Shown: positions 8,803 to 18,217, counted from the first letter of the stretch. The stretch is DNA of 64,000 bases from Scatomonas sp963928055 (GCA_963928055.1 CAWVDN010000001.1:186001-250000); one strand, 5' to 3'. Program-made: numbers and translations. Notes: generated by a model not told the origin, from the letters alone.

Positions 8803-10104
8803 ATGAGAATCATAACACTGACGGAAGAGACAAAAAAAGATATTCTGGAGAATCTGCTGAAGCGCAGTCCCACCCAGTACGGCAAGTACGAGGCATCGGT
8901 GGCGGAGATCGTGGCCGCCGTAAAGGAACAGGGGGACGCGGCCCTGTTTGCGTACACGGAAAAATTTGACGGGGCAAAGCTGGATCCCGGCACCCTTCAG
9001 GTGACGGAGGAGGAGATCCGGGAGGCTTACAGCCTGGTGGATGAAAAGCTGACGGAGGTGATCCGCAAAGCCCTGGTAAACATCCGTGACTACCATCAGC
9101 GGCAGAAACAGAACAGCTGGTTCCACACAACGGAAAAAGGGACCCTGCTGGGACAGAAGGTAACGCCCATGGCCCGGGTAGGGGTGTACGTGCCCGGCGG
9201 CAAAGCGGTGTATCCCTCCTCGGTGCTGATGAACATCGTGCCGGCCAGAGTGGCCGGGGTCTCCGAGATCATCATGACCACCCCCTGCAACGGGGAGGGA
9301 AAGGTAAACCCTGCGGTGCTGGTCTCCGCCCGGGAGGCGGGGGTGGACCGCATCTATAAGGCGGGAGGCGCCCAGGCGGTGGCCGCCATGGCCTTCGGCA
9401 CGGAGACCATCCCCAAGGTGGACAAGATCGTAGGACCCGGCAACATCTACGTGGCGCTGGCAAAGAAGGCGGTCTACGGAAACGTAAGCATCGATTCTAT
9501 CGCGGGACCCAGCGAGATCACGGTGCTGGCTGACGAGACGGCGAATCCCCATTACGTGGCGGCGGATCTGCTTTCCCAGGCGGAACATGACGAGATGGCC
9601 TCCGCCATCCTGGTGACCACCAGCCGCTCCTTCGGGGAGGCGGTTTCCCGGGAGGTGGAGGGCTTCCTGGAAAAACTGAGCCGGAGGGAGATCATGGAAA
9701 AATCCCTGGATGCCTTCGGGTATATCCTAGTGGCCGCCGACCGGCAGGAAGCCATCGACACCGTAAACGCCATTGCGCCGGAGCATCTGGAGATCGTCAC
9801 GGAAAATCCCTTTGAGGTGATGACCAAGATCCGCAATGCCGGCGCTATCTTCCTGGGAGAGTACAGCTGCGAGCCTCTGGGGGATTATTTCGCGGGACCC
9901 AACCATGTGCTGCCCACCAACGGCACCGCCAAATTTTTCTCTCCTCTGTCGGTAGATGATTTTGTAAAAAAATCCAGCGTGATCTATTATTCCCGGGAGG
10001 CGCTGGAGGAGATCCATAAAGAGATCCAGCAATTCGCCGAGTGCGAACAGCTGACAGCCCACGCCAACGCCATCGCGGTGCGCTTTGAAGGAAAGGAGTC
10101 CTGA
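8803..10104 (+). CDS. hisD: Histidinol dehydrogenase
   Basis: NAD-dependent zinc enzyme that oxidises L-histidinol to L-histidine in the last two steps of the pathway. The 433-residue protein is of normal length. It carries VGVYVPGGKAVYPSSVLMN near 127-145, the zinc-ligand motif LLSQAEHDEMAS near 254-265, and GPNHVLPTNGTAKF near 365-378. It is 16 bases downstream of hisG, and its stop is two bases from the hisB start, indicating one operon. Confidence 0.95.
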   Translation: MRIITLTEETKKDILENLLKRSPTQYGKYEASVAEIVAAVKEQGDAALFAYTEKFDGAKLDPGTLQVTEEEIREAYSLVDEKLTEVIRKALVNIRDYHQRQKQNSWFHTTEKGTLLGQKVTPMARVGVYVPGGKAVYPSSVLMNIVPARVAGVSEIIMTTPCNGEGKVNPAVLVSAREAGVDRIYKAGGAQAVAAMAFGTETIPKVDKIVGPGNIYVALAKKAVYGNVSIDSIAGPSEITVLADETANPHYVAADLLSQAEHDEMASAILVTTSRSFGEAVSREVEGFLEKLSRREIMEKSLDAFGYILVAADRQEAIDTVNAIAPEHLEIVTENPFEVMTKIRNAGAIFLGEYSCEPLGDYFAGPNHVLPTNGTAKFFSPLSVDDFVKKSSVIYYSREALEEIHKEIQQFAECEQLTAHANAIAVRFEGKES

Positions 10105-10105
10105 T

Positions 10106-10696
10106 ATGTCAAGAGCAGCGGAAGAGTTCCGAACCACCAGAGAGACGGATATCGCCTTGAAACTGGAGCTGGACGGGCGGGGAGATTACGAGATCCACAC
10201 CGGGGTAGGTTTTTTTGACCACATGCTGGCAGGCTTTGCCAGACACGGCTTATTTGATCTGGAGGTGACCACCGGCGGGGATCTGGAGGTGGACGACCAT
10301 CACACCGTGGAGGACACAGGGATCGTGCTGGGAACAGCGATCCGCAGCGCCCTGGGGGACAAGCGGGGCATCCGCCGCTACGGAAGCTGTATCCTTCCCA
10401 TGGATGAGGCTTTGGTGCTCTGCGCCATCGATCTGGGAGGAAGGCCGTATTTTTCCTTCGAGGGAGAGTTCCCCGCGGAGCGTCTGGGGGATATGGGCAG
10501 CGAGATGGTGCGGGAATTTTTCTATGCCGTTTCCTATGCCTGCGGCATGAACCTGCATATGAAGATCCTTTCCGGATTTAACAGCCATCATATGGCGGAA
10601 GCGCTGTTCAAAGCCTTTGCCAAGGCTCTGGACCAGGCGGTTTCCCTGGACCCGAGGATCACCGATGTGCTTTCCACCAAGGGAAGCCTGGAATAA
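10106..10696 (+). CDS. hisB: Imidazoleglycerol-phosphate dehydratase
   Basis: Monofunctional IGP dehydratase (196 residues) without the phosphatase domain found in enterobacterial HisB. The diagnostic metal-binding motifs are present: FFDHMLAGFARHG, DDHHTVEDTGIVLG and SHHMAEALFKAFAKAL. The ATG at 10106 has GAAAGGAG at 10091-10098. An in-frame ATG at 10085 would lie inside hisD and is rejected. The next gene starts 9 bases downstream. Confidence 0.94.
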   Translation: MSRAAEEFRTTRETDIALKLELDGRGDYEIHTGVGFFDHMLAGFARHGLFDLEVTTGGDLEVDDHHTVEDTGIVLGTAIRSALGDKRGIRRYGSCILPMDEALVLCAIDLGGRPYFSFEGEFPAERLGDMGSEMVREFFYAVSYACGMNLHMKILSGFNSHHMAEALFKAFAKALDQAVSLDPRITDVLSTKGSLE

Positions 10697-10705
10697 GGAG
10701 AATTT

Positions 10706-11968
10706 ATGGATAAAAAGGTCATACCCTGCCTGTACCTTCTGAAAGGGCAGGCTGTTAAAAATTTTGAGGACCGTTCCCCGCTGGAGGAGGAACCGGCGGC
10801 TCTGGCCGCCCGGTACGGCAATCAGGGGGCGGACCAGGTGCTGGTCTTCGATCTGTCGGAAGGCGACAGGGAGCACGAGCAGGCCCTGGAAGTGATCAAA
10901 AAGATCTGTGACGCCGCGGAGGTGCCGGTGATCGGCGCCGGGAACGTGAAGCGCATGGAGGATGTCAAGAAACTGATCTACGCAGGCTGCCGCGGGGCGG
11001 TCCTGAACTTTAAAAAACCGGGGAACCGGGAGATCCTGGAGGAAGTTTCCCGGAAATTCGGGAAAGAAAAGATCCTCGTATATATCCCGGACCTGGAAAC
11101 CTTTGATCAAGAGGAGAAGGAGATCGGGGAATTCGCCGGCATGGTCTTCTGCGATCAGGGGCTGGAAAGTTCTCTGCGGGGGAAAATGGATCTCCCGGTG
11201 CTGGTCCGGGCGGAGTCCGGCTCTCCGGAGGAGCTCCTCGCCCGGGAGGAGATCCGGGCCCTCACCGGATCCGTGCTGGATCCGGGAAACTATATGGAAC
11301 TGAAAAGCGCTCTGAAACAGAGGGGCATTCCCGTCAATACCTTTGAGAGCAGCATTCCCTGGGAGGAGTTCAAGCTCAACAGCCAGGGGATGATCCCCTG
11401 TATCGTCCAGGATTACAAGACGGATCAGGTGCTGATGCTGGCTTACATGAACCGGGAGGCCTATGAGACGACGCTGGCCACCGGGCGCATGACCTACTGG
11501 AGCCGCAGCCGCGGGGAGCTCTGGGTCAAGGGACTGACCTCCGGCCATTTTCAGTACGTGAAATCCCTGTCCATCGACTGCGACAAAGATACGCTGCTGG
11601 CAAAGGTCTCGCAGATCGGAGCTGCCTGCCACACGGGAAACCGGTCCTGTTTTTACACGGAGCTTGCCAGCAAGGAATACGACGACACCAATCCTCTGCG
11701 GGTCTTTGAATCGGTTTTTGCCGTGATCCAGGATCGGAAGCTGCACCCCAAAGAAGGCTCCTACACCAACTATCTGTTCGATAAAGGGATAGACAAGATC
11801 CTGAAAAAGGTGGGAGAAGAGTGCACCGAGATCGTTATCGCCGCCAAAAATCCCGATAAAGAAGAGATCAAATACGAAATTTCCGATTTTCTGTACCACG
11901 TGATGGTGCTTATGGCTGAAAAAGGAGTAAACTGGGAGGATATTACCAGAGAACTTGCCAGAAGATAA
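10706..11968 (+). CDS. hisIE: HisF-like degenerate domain fused to HisI and HisE (PR-AMP cyclohydrolase / PR-ATP pyrophosphatase)
   Basis: A 420-residue three-part protein. Residues 1-215 resemble a HisF/HisA barrel (KVIPCLYLLKGQAVK at the start), but the catalytic Asp of the HisF motif (PCLD) is Tyr10 here. The middle (about 216-330) is HisI, with MLAYMNREAYETT and the zinc-site cysteines in SIDCDKD and ACHTGNRSC. The C-terminus (about 338-420) is HisE, with KLHPKEGSYTNYLF and GEECTEIVIAAKN. HisI and HisE perform the second and third steps of the pathway. hisH, a canonical hisA or hisF and hisC are not in the window. The function of the barrel remnant is unknown. Confidence 0.88.
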   Translation: MDKKVIPCLYLLKGQAVKNFEDRSPLEEEPAALAARYGNQGADQVLVFDLSEGDREHEQALEVIKKICDAAEVPVIGAGNVKRMEDVKKLIYAGCRGAVLNFKKPGNREILEEVSRKFGKEKILVYIPDLETFDQEEKEIGEFAGMVFCDQGLESSLRGKMDLPVLVRAESGSPEELLAREEIRALTGSVLDPGNYMELKSALKQRGIPVNTFESSIPWEEFKLNSQGMIPCIVQDYKTDQVLMLAYMNREAYETTLATGRMTYWSRSRGELWVKGLTSGHFQYVKSLSIDCDKDTLLAKVSQIGAACHTGNRSCFYTELASKEYDDTNPLRVFESVFAVIQDRKLHPKEGSYTNYLFDKGIDKILKKVGEECTEIVIAAKNPDKEEIKYEISDFLYHVMVLMAEKGVNWEDITRELARR

Positions 11969-11988
11969 AAGAAGGGTTGGATTTTCTA

Positions 11989-12017
11989 TTGACAGGGCCG
12001 GAGGAGAATGCTACAGT
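11989..12017 (+). promoter_or_regulatory. Promoter of the DUF362-tetR transcript
   Basis: TTGACA at 11989-11994 and TACAGT at 12012-12017 with a 17-base spacer. It lies downstream of the his operon stop, in the only sizeable gap before the DUF362 gene. Confidence 0.6.
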
Positions 12018-12025
12018 TTAAGAGG

Positions 12026-12038
12026 TGACACTGTGTCA
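12026..12038. promoter_or_regulatory. Palindromic operator, probably for the adjacent TetR regulator
   Basis: Perfect inverted repeat TGACAC-T-GTGTCA begins 8 bases after the -10, so it covers the expected transcription start. The transcript encodes a TetR-family repressor at 13019, which makes autoregulation the simplest reading; that link is inferred. Confidence 0.55.
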
Positions 12039-12107
12039 GAGATCTGCGGGGGTCCCCAGGTCCGGCAGGCGCTGAAAGAACGTGTAGAAAACAGGAGGGT
12101 GAAATCT

Positions 12108-12998
12108 ATGAAAGCAAAGGTTTATTTTACAAAAGAGATCACACCGGAAGCCGTTGTCAGGATGTATAAAGCGCTTGGCATTACTCTGCCGGGAAAAGTA
12201 GCCGTGAAAGTCCACTCCGGAGAACAGGGTAATCAGAACTTTCTGCGCCCGGAATTCTGGAAGCCCATGGTAGAGGAAGTAAAGGGAACCATCGTGGAAT
12301 GCAATACCGCCTACGGCGACGCCTCCGGAGGCGTCAGAGATCATACGGATTCCCATTTAAAGCTCATCGAGGAGCACGGATGGAACAAGTACTTTGATGT
12401 GGATCTTATGGACGCGGAAGGGCCGGACGTGGTCTGGCAGATCCCCGGCGGGAAGATCCTGAAGGAAAACCATCTGGGAAAAAATATCGTAAACTATGAT
12501 TCCATGCTGGTGCTGGCCCACTTTAAAGGCCATCCCATGGGAGGCTACGGCGGAGCGCTGAAGCAGCTGGCCATCGGCTGCGCCAGCGCCAAAGGAAAGG
12601 CCCTGATCCACAGCGCCGGAAAGACGGACGACCGGTTCAAGACCTGGGAGCAGCACGCCAGTACGGTGGATTTTCCGGAAGCCATGGCAGACGCGGCTTC
12701 CAGCGTACAGGCATTTTTCAAGAAAAATATGGCCTTCATCAACGTCATGAAGAACCTTTCCGTAGACTGCGACTGCTGCGTGGTGGCGGAGGATCCCTGC
12801 ATGGAGGATATCGGCATCCTGGCGTCCCTGGATCCGGTGGCCATCGATCAGGCCTGTATGGATCTGGTACTCCGTTCCGACGACCCCGGAAAAGAACATT
12901 TTATGGAGCGGGTCAACAGCCGCAACGGGATCCATACCATAGAGGCCGCCCAGGAACTGGGCATGGGCACCAGAGAATACGAACTCATTGAAGTATAA
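12108..12998 (+). CDS. DUF362 domain-containing protein
   Basis: A 296-residue DUF362 protein, a family of unknown biochemical role common in anaerobes. The pattern VAVKVHSGEQGNQNFLRPEF near 28-47, then VECNTAYGDASGGVRD, SMLVLAHFKGHPMGGYGGALK and DPVAIDQACMDLV, follows the family core. There is no C-terminal ferredoxin domain of the kind some relatives carry. The start at 12108 has AGGAGGG at 12093-12099; an upstream in-frame start at 11955 overlaps the his operon and the promoter. It precedes a tetR gene by 20 bases. Confidence 0.82.
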   Translation: MKAKVYFTKEITPEAVVRMYKALGITLPGKVAVKVHSGEQGNQNFLRPEFWKPMVEEVKGTIVECNTAYGDASGGVRDHTDSHLKLIEEHGWNKYFDVDLMDAEGPDVVWQIPGGKILKENHLGKNIVNYDSMLVLAHFKGHPMGGYGGALKQLAIGCASAKGKALIHSAGKTDDRFKTWEQHASTVDFPEAMADAASSVQAFFKKNMAFINVMKNLSVDCDCCVVAEDPCMEDIGILASLDPVAIDQACMDLVLRSDDPGKEHFMERVNSRNGIHTIEAAQELGMGTREYELIEV

Positions 12999-13018
12999 GA
13001 CAGGAGCGGTACAGATCC

Positions 13019-13645
13019 ATGCCAAAAGGCTCAGAAACATTAACGAACGCCAGAAAAGAAGAGATCCTCAACGCCTGCGCGAAACTGTATGAATCCATGG
13101 GCTTTCGGGATATCACCATCCGGGATATCGGAAAAGAGACTTCCTTCACCCGTACATCCATCTATAATTATTTTCAGACAAAGGAAGAGATCTTTCTGGC
13201 TCTGCTCCAGAGGGAACACGAAGCCTGGAAGGCGGATCTGCTATCTATTCTGAGCAGCCATGAGGCTCTGTCTCCGGAGGGATTCGCGGAAGAACTGGCA
13301 GCCTCTCTGGAAAAGAGGGGCTGCATGCTGAAGCTGATGTCCATGAATCTGTACGACATGGAGGGCAGCAGCCGTATGGAAAACCTGGTGGCTTTTAAGA
13401 AAGTTTACGCGGATGTGCTCCGGGCGCTGGACCGCTGCCTGAGAACGTTTTTTCCCGCTATGACAGAGCAGGAGCGCCAGGAGTTCCGCTATAGTTTTTT
13501 CCCCTTTTTATTCGGCGTTTATCCCTACACCACCGCTACGGAAAAACAGGCGGAAGCCATGGAGCTGGCCGGGGTCCCTCACGCGCGGTACTCCATCCGG
13601 GAGCTGGTCCGGTCTTTTGTAAAAAAAATGCTGCAGTGCTTCTGA
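13019..13645 (+). CDS. TetR/AcrR-family transcriptional regulator
   Basis: A 208-residue one-domain repressor. The N-terminal helix-turn-helix reads IRDIGKETSFTRTSIYNYF, near residues 25-43, followed by QTKEEIFLALL. The C-terminal ligand-binding half is rich in aromatic and charged residues and shows no recognised ligand motif. It lies in the same transcript as the DUF362 gene and just upstream of the corrinoid transporter genes, with only 52 bases to the next start. The palindrome at 12026-12038 is its likely operator. Confidence 0.85.
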   Translation: MPKGSETLTNARKEEILNACAKLYESMGFRDITIRDIGKETSFTRTSIYNYFQTKEEIFLALLQREHEAWKADLLSILSSHEALSPEGFAEELAASLEKRGCMLKLMSMNLYDMEGSSRMENLVAFKKVYADVLRALDRCLRTFFPAMTEQERQEFRYSFFPFLFGVYPYTTATEKQAEAMELAGVPHARYSIRELVRSFVKKMLQCF

Positions 13646-13697
13646 CGGGAGAAGCATCCGCAGGCTATAAAAAATCAACGAAAACAGGAGTTTTATT

Positions 13698-14721
13698 ATG
13701 AAAAGAAACATTCTTGCGGCCGTTTCGGCCTTTGTTCTGGCAGCCGCCGCGGCGGGCTGCGGATCCTCTCCCCAGGAGGGAAACACAGAGGGAGCTTCCG
13801 TGGAAAGCACGTCGGAGGGCGCGGAAATTTCCGGGGCCAGCGGAGAAGTATCCGGGAGTTCCGGGGAGGAACAGGGGGAGACGGCAGGGGAAGAAACCCG
13901 GTATCCCCTGACGATCACCGGACGACCTGGGGAATTCTGTGACCATAGAGAGCCAGCCGGAGCGGGTGGTGTCCCTGTCCCCGGCCAATACAGAGACTCT
14001 TTTCGCCCTGGGGGCGGATGAACGGATCGTAGGCCGGACGGATTACTGCAGTTACCCGGAGGAGGCGGCGGAGGTACCCTCCATCGGAACCTACACCTCC
14101 CCCAACACAGAGCTGATCATCTCCATGGAACCGGATGTGATCTTTGCGTCCGATTACATGGATGATTCCATCCGCAGCCAGGTGGAGAACGCCGGCGCCA
14201 AGGTGATCGTTTTCGCTGCCAGCGATCTGGAAGGGGTGGAGAAAAATATCCTGACCGCCGGGCAGGTGCTGAACCTGAACCGGGAAGCAAAGGAGATCAC
14301 CGACGGCATGGAAGCGGAAATGGAAGAGCTGCAGGGGATCCTTGCGGGAAAAACGGAGGAGAAATCCGCCTTTGTGGATCTGGGCGGGTATTACAGCGCG
14401 GGTCCGGGCTCTCTTCTGGGCAATATGCTGGAGGACATAGGCGTTCGGAATATCGCCGCGGAGACCGGCGAAATGTGGCCCCAGCTTTCCCTGGAAACCA
14501 TTATTGAGAGTGATCCGGATGTATATATCTCTCTGTTTACCACTCCGGAAGAGCTGAAGACCGTCTCCGGCCTTTCTTCTCTGGAATGTATTCAGAAGGA
14601 TCAGATCATCTTTTATGACGGCCTGTCTCCGGAAGCCGACATGATCCAGAGAGCCGGCCCCCGGCTGGCAGAGGGCACCAGACTATTGGCGGAACAGATC
14701 TATCCGGAGCTGTTCGCCTGA
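13698..14721 (+). pseudogene. btuF: Corrinoid/iron-type ABC substrate-binding lipoprotein (BtuF-like), frameshifted
   Basis: Extracellular lipoprotein of the BtuF/FecB fold. Residues 1-22 form a signal peptide with a lipobox ending AAAAAGC. An acidic Ser/Gly/Glu linker follows, then the binding domain starting ERVVSLSPANTETLFALG. The reading frame breaks at 13920-13921: removing one G restores TDDLGNSVTIE and joins the two halves. The remainder runs normally to 14721. It is followed by FecCD-type permease, ATPase and CbiZ genes, so a corrinoid substrate is favoured. The lesion is a +1 insertion like others nearby, possibly a consensus error. Confidence 0.8.
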
Positions 14722-14743
14722 AATACAGAAAAAGAAGATCAGG

Positions 14744-14769
14744 AGGACGCCCTCTTTGCGGCGTCTTTT
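14744..14769 (+). terminator. Hairpin with short T tract between btuF-like and btuC-like genes
   Basis: GACGCC (14746-14751) pairs with GGCGTC (14760-14765) and is followed by TTTT. It is weak, so it may act as a partial terminator that lets the binding protein be made in excess over the permease. Confidence 0.45.
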
Positions 14770-14787
14770 CTGATGCAGAGGAGAAGT

Positions 14788-15824
14788 ATGCGAAAAAGAA
14801 AAAAACTGGCTCTGCTGTTGGCCATAGCGGGCTGTATTCTGCTGATCTACCTGTGTACGGTACTGGGGGCCGCTTCTATTTCTCCGGGGGAGACCAACCG
14901 GATCCTGCTGCGGGAGATCTTTCACATCCCCGTGGATCTGGAAGGGATCTCCCAGGGGGAGCATCGCCATCATCCGGGACGTCCGCCTTCCCCGGGTGCT
15001 TTTGGGGTTCCTGACCGGGGCGGCCCTGGCGGTCTGCGGCTCCAGCTACCAGGGGATCTTTAAAAATCCCATGGCAGATCCCTATATTCTGGGAATTTCC
15101 TCCGGGGCGGCCCTGGGAGCGGCCATTGGCATTGTGCTGAACGCCTCCGGAAATATCGCCGGTTTATCCGGCACTACGATGCTGGCCTTTGCCGGCGCCC
15201 TCCTGACGGTGTTTCTGGTCTATACCATTTCCAGGACCGGAAGGAAGGTGCCCATCGCCAGCCTGATCCTTTCCGGGATCGCCGTAAATCAGAGCCTTTC
15301 CGCCTTTATGTCGCTGATCATGCTGTTTAACCAGCAGAGCATGGATCAGATCATGTTCTGGACTATGGGAAGTCTGAACGGAAAAGGCTGGACCCAGATC
15401 CTCATTATCCTGCCCTATGTGGTCCTGGGGATCTTTCTTTTGATGACCTCCGCCAGGGAACTGGACATTATGCTGCTGGGGGAGGATACGGCGGTGCAGC
15501 TGGGAGTCAATGTGGAAGCGGTCAAGAAAAAAGTCCTGGTGGTGTCCAGCATTGTGACGGCGGCGGTGGTATCCGCCACAGGGATCATCGGCTTTGTGGG
15601 ACTGCTGGTGCCCCATGTGGTCCGGCTGTTTACCGGTCCCAAGCACAGGATCCTGATGCCGGTATCCCTGGTTTTCGGGGGAACCTTTCTGATCCTCTGT
15701 GATACGGCGGCCAGAAGCCTGATCACCCAGGAGATCCCCGTGGGCATCATCACAGCGGCCTGCGGCGGTCCTTTCTTCCTGTATCTGCTGTGGAAATCCA
15801 GGAGAGGAGGGGCTGCGGGGATGA
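14788..15824 (+). pseudogene. btuC: FecCD/BtuC-type corrinoid ABC permease, frameshifted
   Basis: Polytopic inner-membrane permease of the BtuC/FecCD family. It contains the family segment LLGFLTGAALAVCGSSYQG, the NPMADPYILGISSGAALGA motif and GFVGLLVPHVVRL near the C-terminus. Frame is lost in the G5 run at 14955-14959; deleting one G restores SIAIIRDVRLPRVLLGF. A second extra G in 15809-15812 would explain why the permease runs on in frame into the ATPase; without it the stop is a TGA at 15822-15824 overlapping the ATPase ATG. The start at 14788 is supported by GAGGAG at 14779-14784. Confidence 0.78.
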
Positions 15825-17088
15825 AAGAGGAAATGCTGAAGATCCAGGAGGTCACCGCCGGGTACGGGGAGAAAAAGGTGCTGAAGGGCATCAGCCTTTC
15901 CATCCGGCAGGGGGAATTTGTTTCCCTTATCGGTTCCAACGGAGCCGGAAAGTCCACCCTGCTGAAATGCGTCTCCGGCCTGCTGTCCACGGAAGGGGGG
16001 CAGATCCTGCTCTGCGGACGGAACAGCCGGAAGCTGAAACCCAAAGAGCGGGCCAGACTGGCGGCAGTGGTCCCGCAGTCTTACGCGGTGGAGTACGCTT
16101 TTACCGCCGAGGATGTGGTGGCTATGGGCCGATATCCCTATCAGAGTTTTTGGAAAACGGGAGACCCGGGAAGATCAGGAGATCCTTCTGCAGGCCATGG
16201 AAGATACCAATACACTGGAATTCCGGAACCGGCTTTACAATGAGCTCAGCGGCGGAGAAAAGCAGCGGGTGGTGCTGGCCAGAGCCCTGGCCCAGCAGCC
16301 CAAGATCCTGCTTCTGGATGAGCCCACCTCGGCGCTGGATATCCATCATCAGACGGAGGTAATGGAACTGATCTCCCGGCTGAACCGGGAGCAGGGGCTG
16401 ACCGTGCTGGCTGTCCTCCATGACGTGAACATGGCCTCCAGGTACTGCAGCCGGATGCTGCTGCTGAAGGACGGCCAGCTGGCCGCTGACGGGGAGCCTG
16501 CGCAGATCATTACCCGGAAGAATATGGAGGAGCTGTATCAGATGAAGATCCTGATCCGGGAAAATCCCCTGTTCCACAAGCCGGAGATCGTGCCCATCCG
16601 GGTGCTCAGCAGACGGAGAGCCGGCCAGCCCCTGCGGATCCATGTGATCTGCGGCGGAGGAGGAGCGGCGCAGATCCTGGAGGAACTGGACGACCGGGGG
16701 TATGAGCTTTCCGCCGGCGTACTGAATCAGGGAAGCGACGACTGCGAGATCTGCCGGTATCTGCAGATCCCCCATGTGGAGATCCCGCCCTTTACCCCGG
16801 TATCGGAAGAAGATCAGGCCAGAAATCTGGACATGATGAGGGACGCGGAGGTGATCCTGGTCTCGGACGTTCCCTTCGGGAAAAACAATCTGGAGAACCT
16901 GGCCGGTCTGGAGGAACAGAAAGGGAGAATCTTTTTCCACAAAAACGCCCTCAGCGAAGATTATACCGGCGGAGCGCCAGTCGAGCGCTGCGTGGCTGCT
17001 GGGGGAACGGAAAAAGATCGTTTACTTCGGAGACCATGACGAATTCCTGTCTATCCTGGAACATCTGGAAGAAAAGGAGGAGCTTTAA
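15821..17088 (+). pseudogene. btuD: BtuD-type ABC ATPase with C-terminal extension, frameshifted
   Basis: ATPase subunit of the corrinoid importer. Walker A GSNGAGKSTLLKC, the Q-loop VVPQSYAVEYAF, the signature ELSGGEKQRVVLARA and Walker B ILLLDEPTSALD are all visible. About 150 residues follow the nucleotide-binding domain (from LRIHVICGGGGAAQ), an extension also seen in some archaeal and clostridial BtuD proteins. Frame is lost near 16147-16157 (T5 or A4 run, +1) and again at 16978-16993, where a 16-base repeat is embedded. Removing both gives a frame ending in KEEL at 17088, two bases before cbiZ. Confidence 0.78.
16978..16993 (+). repeat. 16-bp repeat CAGTCGAGCGCTGCGT, copy 1
   Basis: Identical 16-mer also found at 26961, 45328 and 45746. 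Here it lies inside the btuD-like frame, and removing exactly 16 bases restores the reading frame (TGGA then RLLGERKKIVYF). Confidence 0.8.
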
Positions 17089-17089
17089 G

Positions 17090-18166
17090 ATGCAGATCGC
17101 GGAACTGCCCAACGGGGATCCGGTCCACCGGTATCAGAAATGTATCGTCGTGCCGTTTACGGGAAAGCGGCGTGTGCTGAGCACCAGTCCCCTGAACGGG
17201 GGATACCGGGAGGATCTGACCGGGGTTTTCAATAACGATATGTCCCAGGGTCCCGGCATGCCCTGCCGGATGCTGGCCCCCACCTACCAGGGCCATCTGC
17301 GGGAGACGGCCGCAGCTCTGGGACTGGATCCTCTTACCAGCACCGGGATCGCCACCTCCGCCAGTATGGAGAATGTATCCATCAAAACAGAAATTTCCGG
17401 GAAAACGGCGGTGACGGCCCTGGTCACCGGCGGGGTGGATGTAAACGGCGGGAGAGCCGGGGATCCGGCCTCCTGGGATGAAGGGGCACAGCAGGGAGAA
17501 GAACCTAAGGGCGGCACCATCAACATCCTGCTGTTTATCCATACGGATCTGACGCCGGGCACCCTGGCCCGGGCGCTGATCACCTGCACAGAGGCCAAAA
17601 CAGCCGCTCTGCAGGAGCTGATGGCTCCCAGCCGCTACTCCGCCGGCCTGGCCACCGGATCGGGAACGGACGGAGTGATCCTGGTCTGCAACGGGGATTC
17701 GGATCTTTGTCTCACGGATGCCGGCCAGCACAGCCGACTGGGAGAATTGATCGGCAGAGCGGTCAAAGAGGCCGTAAAGGAAGCTCTGCGGCTGCAGACG
17801 GGACTCTCCGGGGAAAGTCAGCATCAGGTACTGCGGCGGATCGACCGCTTTGGGATCACCGAACAGTCTCTGTGGGAAGCTTATGAGAAAAAGCAGGGGC
17901 CTTTGTGCCGCCCGGATTTTTCAGACCGGCTGTACCGCCTGTGTCAGAGGGGAGATCTGGTGACAGGGGTTTCCCTGTACGTGCATCTGCTGGATCAGCT
18001 GGCCTTCGGACTGCTGCTTCCGGAAGAAGCCCTGGAAGCCGGCCGGAAGCTGTTGGAGGAGCTTGGGAACAGAGGATCCGGGGAGAAGGCTGCCCCGGAA
18101 GATCCCAAGGGGGTTCGGGAGAGAATGCTCCGGGACCTGCAGGAAGCGCTGCTGAAGCTGCTCTGA
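17090..18166 (+). CDS. cbiZ: Adenosylcobinamide amidohydrolase CbiZ with C-terminal extension
   Basis: Corrinoid-salvage enzyme that cleaves the aminopropanol amide of adenosylcobinamide to yield adenosylcobyric acid. The CbiZ core is clear: STSPLNGGYREDL (31-43), LTSTGIATSASMENVSIKTE near 79-98, VTALVTGGVDVNGGRAGDPA near 105-125, GGTINILLFIHTDLTPG near 143-159 and TEAKTAALQELM near 168-179. Residues beyond about 240 form a mainly helical extension not needed for the core. GGAGGAG precedes the ATG at 17090. It sits two bases after the BtuD-type gene, which fixes the transporter's likely substrate as corrinoids. Confidence 0.88.
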   Translation: MQIAELPNGDPVHRYQKCIVVPFTGKRRVLSTSPLNGGYREDLTGVFNNDMSQGPGMPCRMLAPTYQGHLRETAAALGLDPLTSTGIATSASMENVSIKTEISGKTAVTALVTGGVDVNGGRAGDPASWDEGAQQGEEPKGGTINILLFIHTDLTPGTLARALITCTEAKTAALQELMAPSRYSAGLATGSGTDGVILVCNGDSDLCLTDAGQHSRLGELIGRAVKEAVKEALRLQTGLSGESQHQVLRRIDRFGITEQSLWEAYEKKQGPLCRPDFSDRLYRLCQRGDLVTGVSLYVHLLDQLAFGLLLPEEALEAGRKLLEELGNRGSGEKAAPEDPKGVRERMLRDLQEALLKLL

Positions 18167-18173
18167 AAATTTT

Positions 18174-18217
18174 ATCCCCCCGGGTGGGTTGCGGGATCTC
18201 CCCCGGCCCTTTATAGT
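18174..18217 (+). promoter_or_regulatory. Promoter P1 of cassette A with abutting CC-GG palindrome
   Basis: -35 TTGCGG at 18189-18194, 17-base spacer, -10 TATAGT at 18212-18217. The 15 bases ahead of the -35 read ATCCCCCCGGGTGGG and align without gaps with the same position at P2 (20002) and P3 (21885). The poor -35 plus an adjoining conserved site suggests activator dependence, which is inference. Confidence 0.6.
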
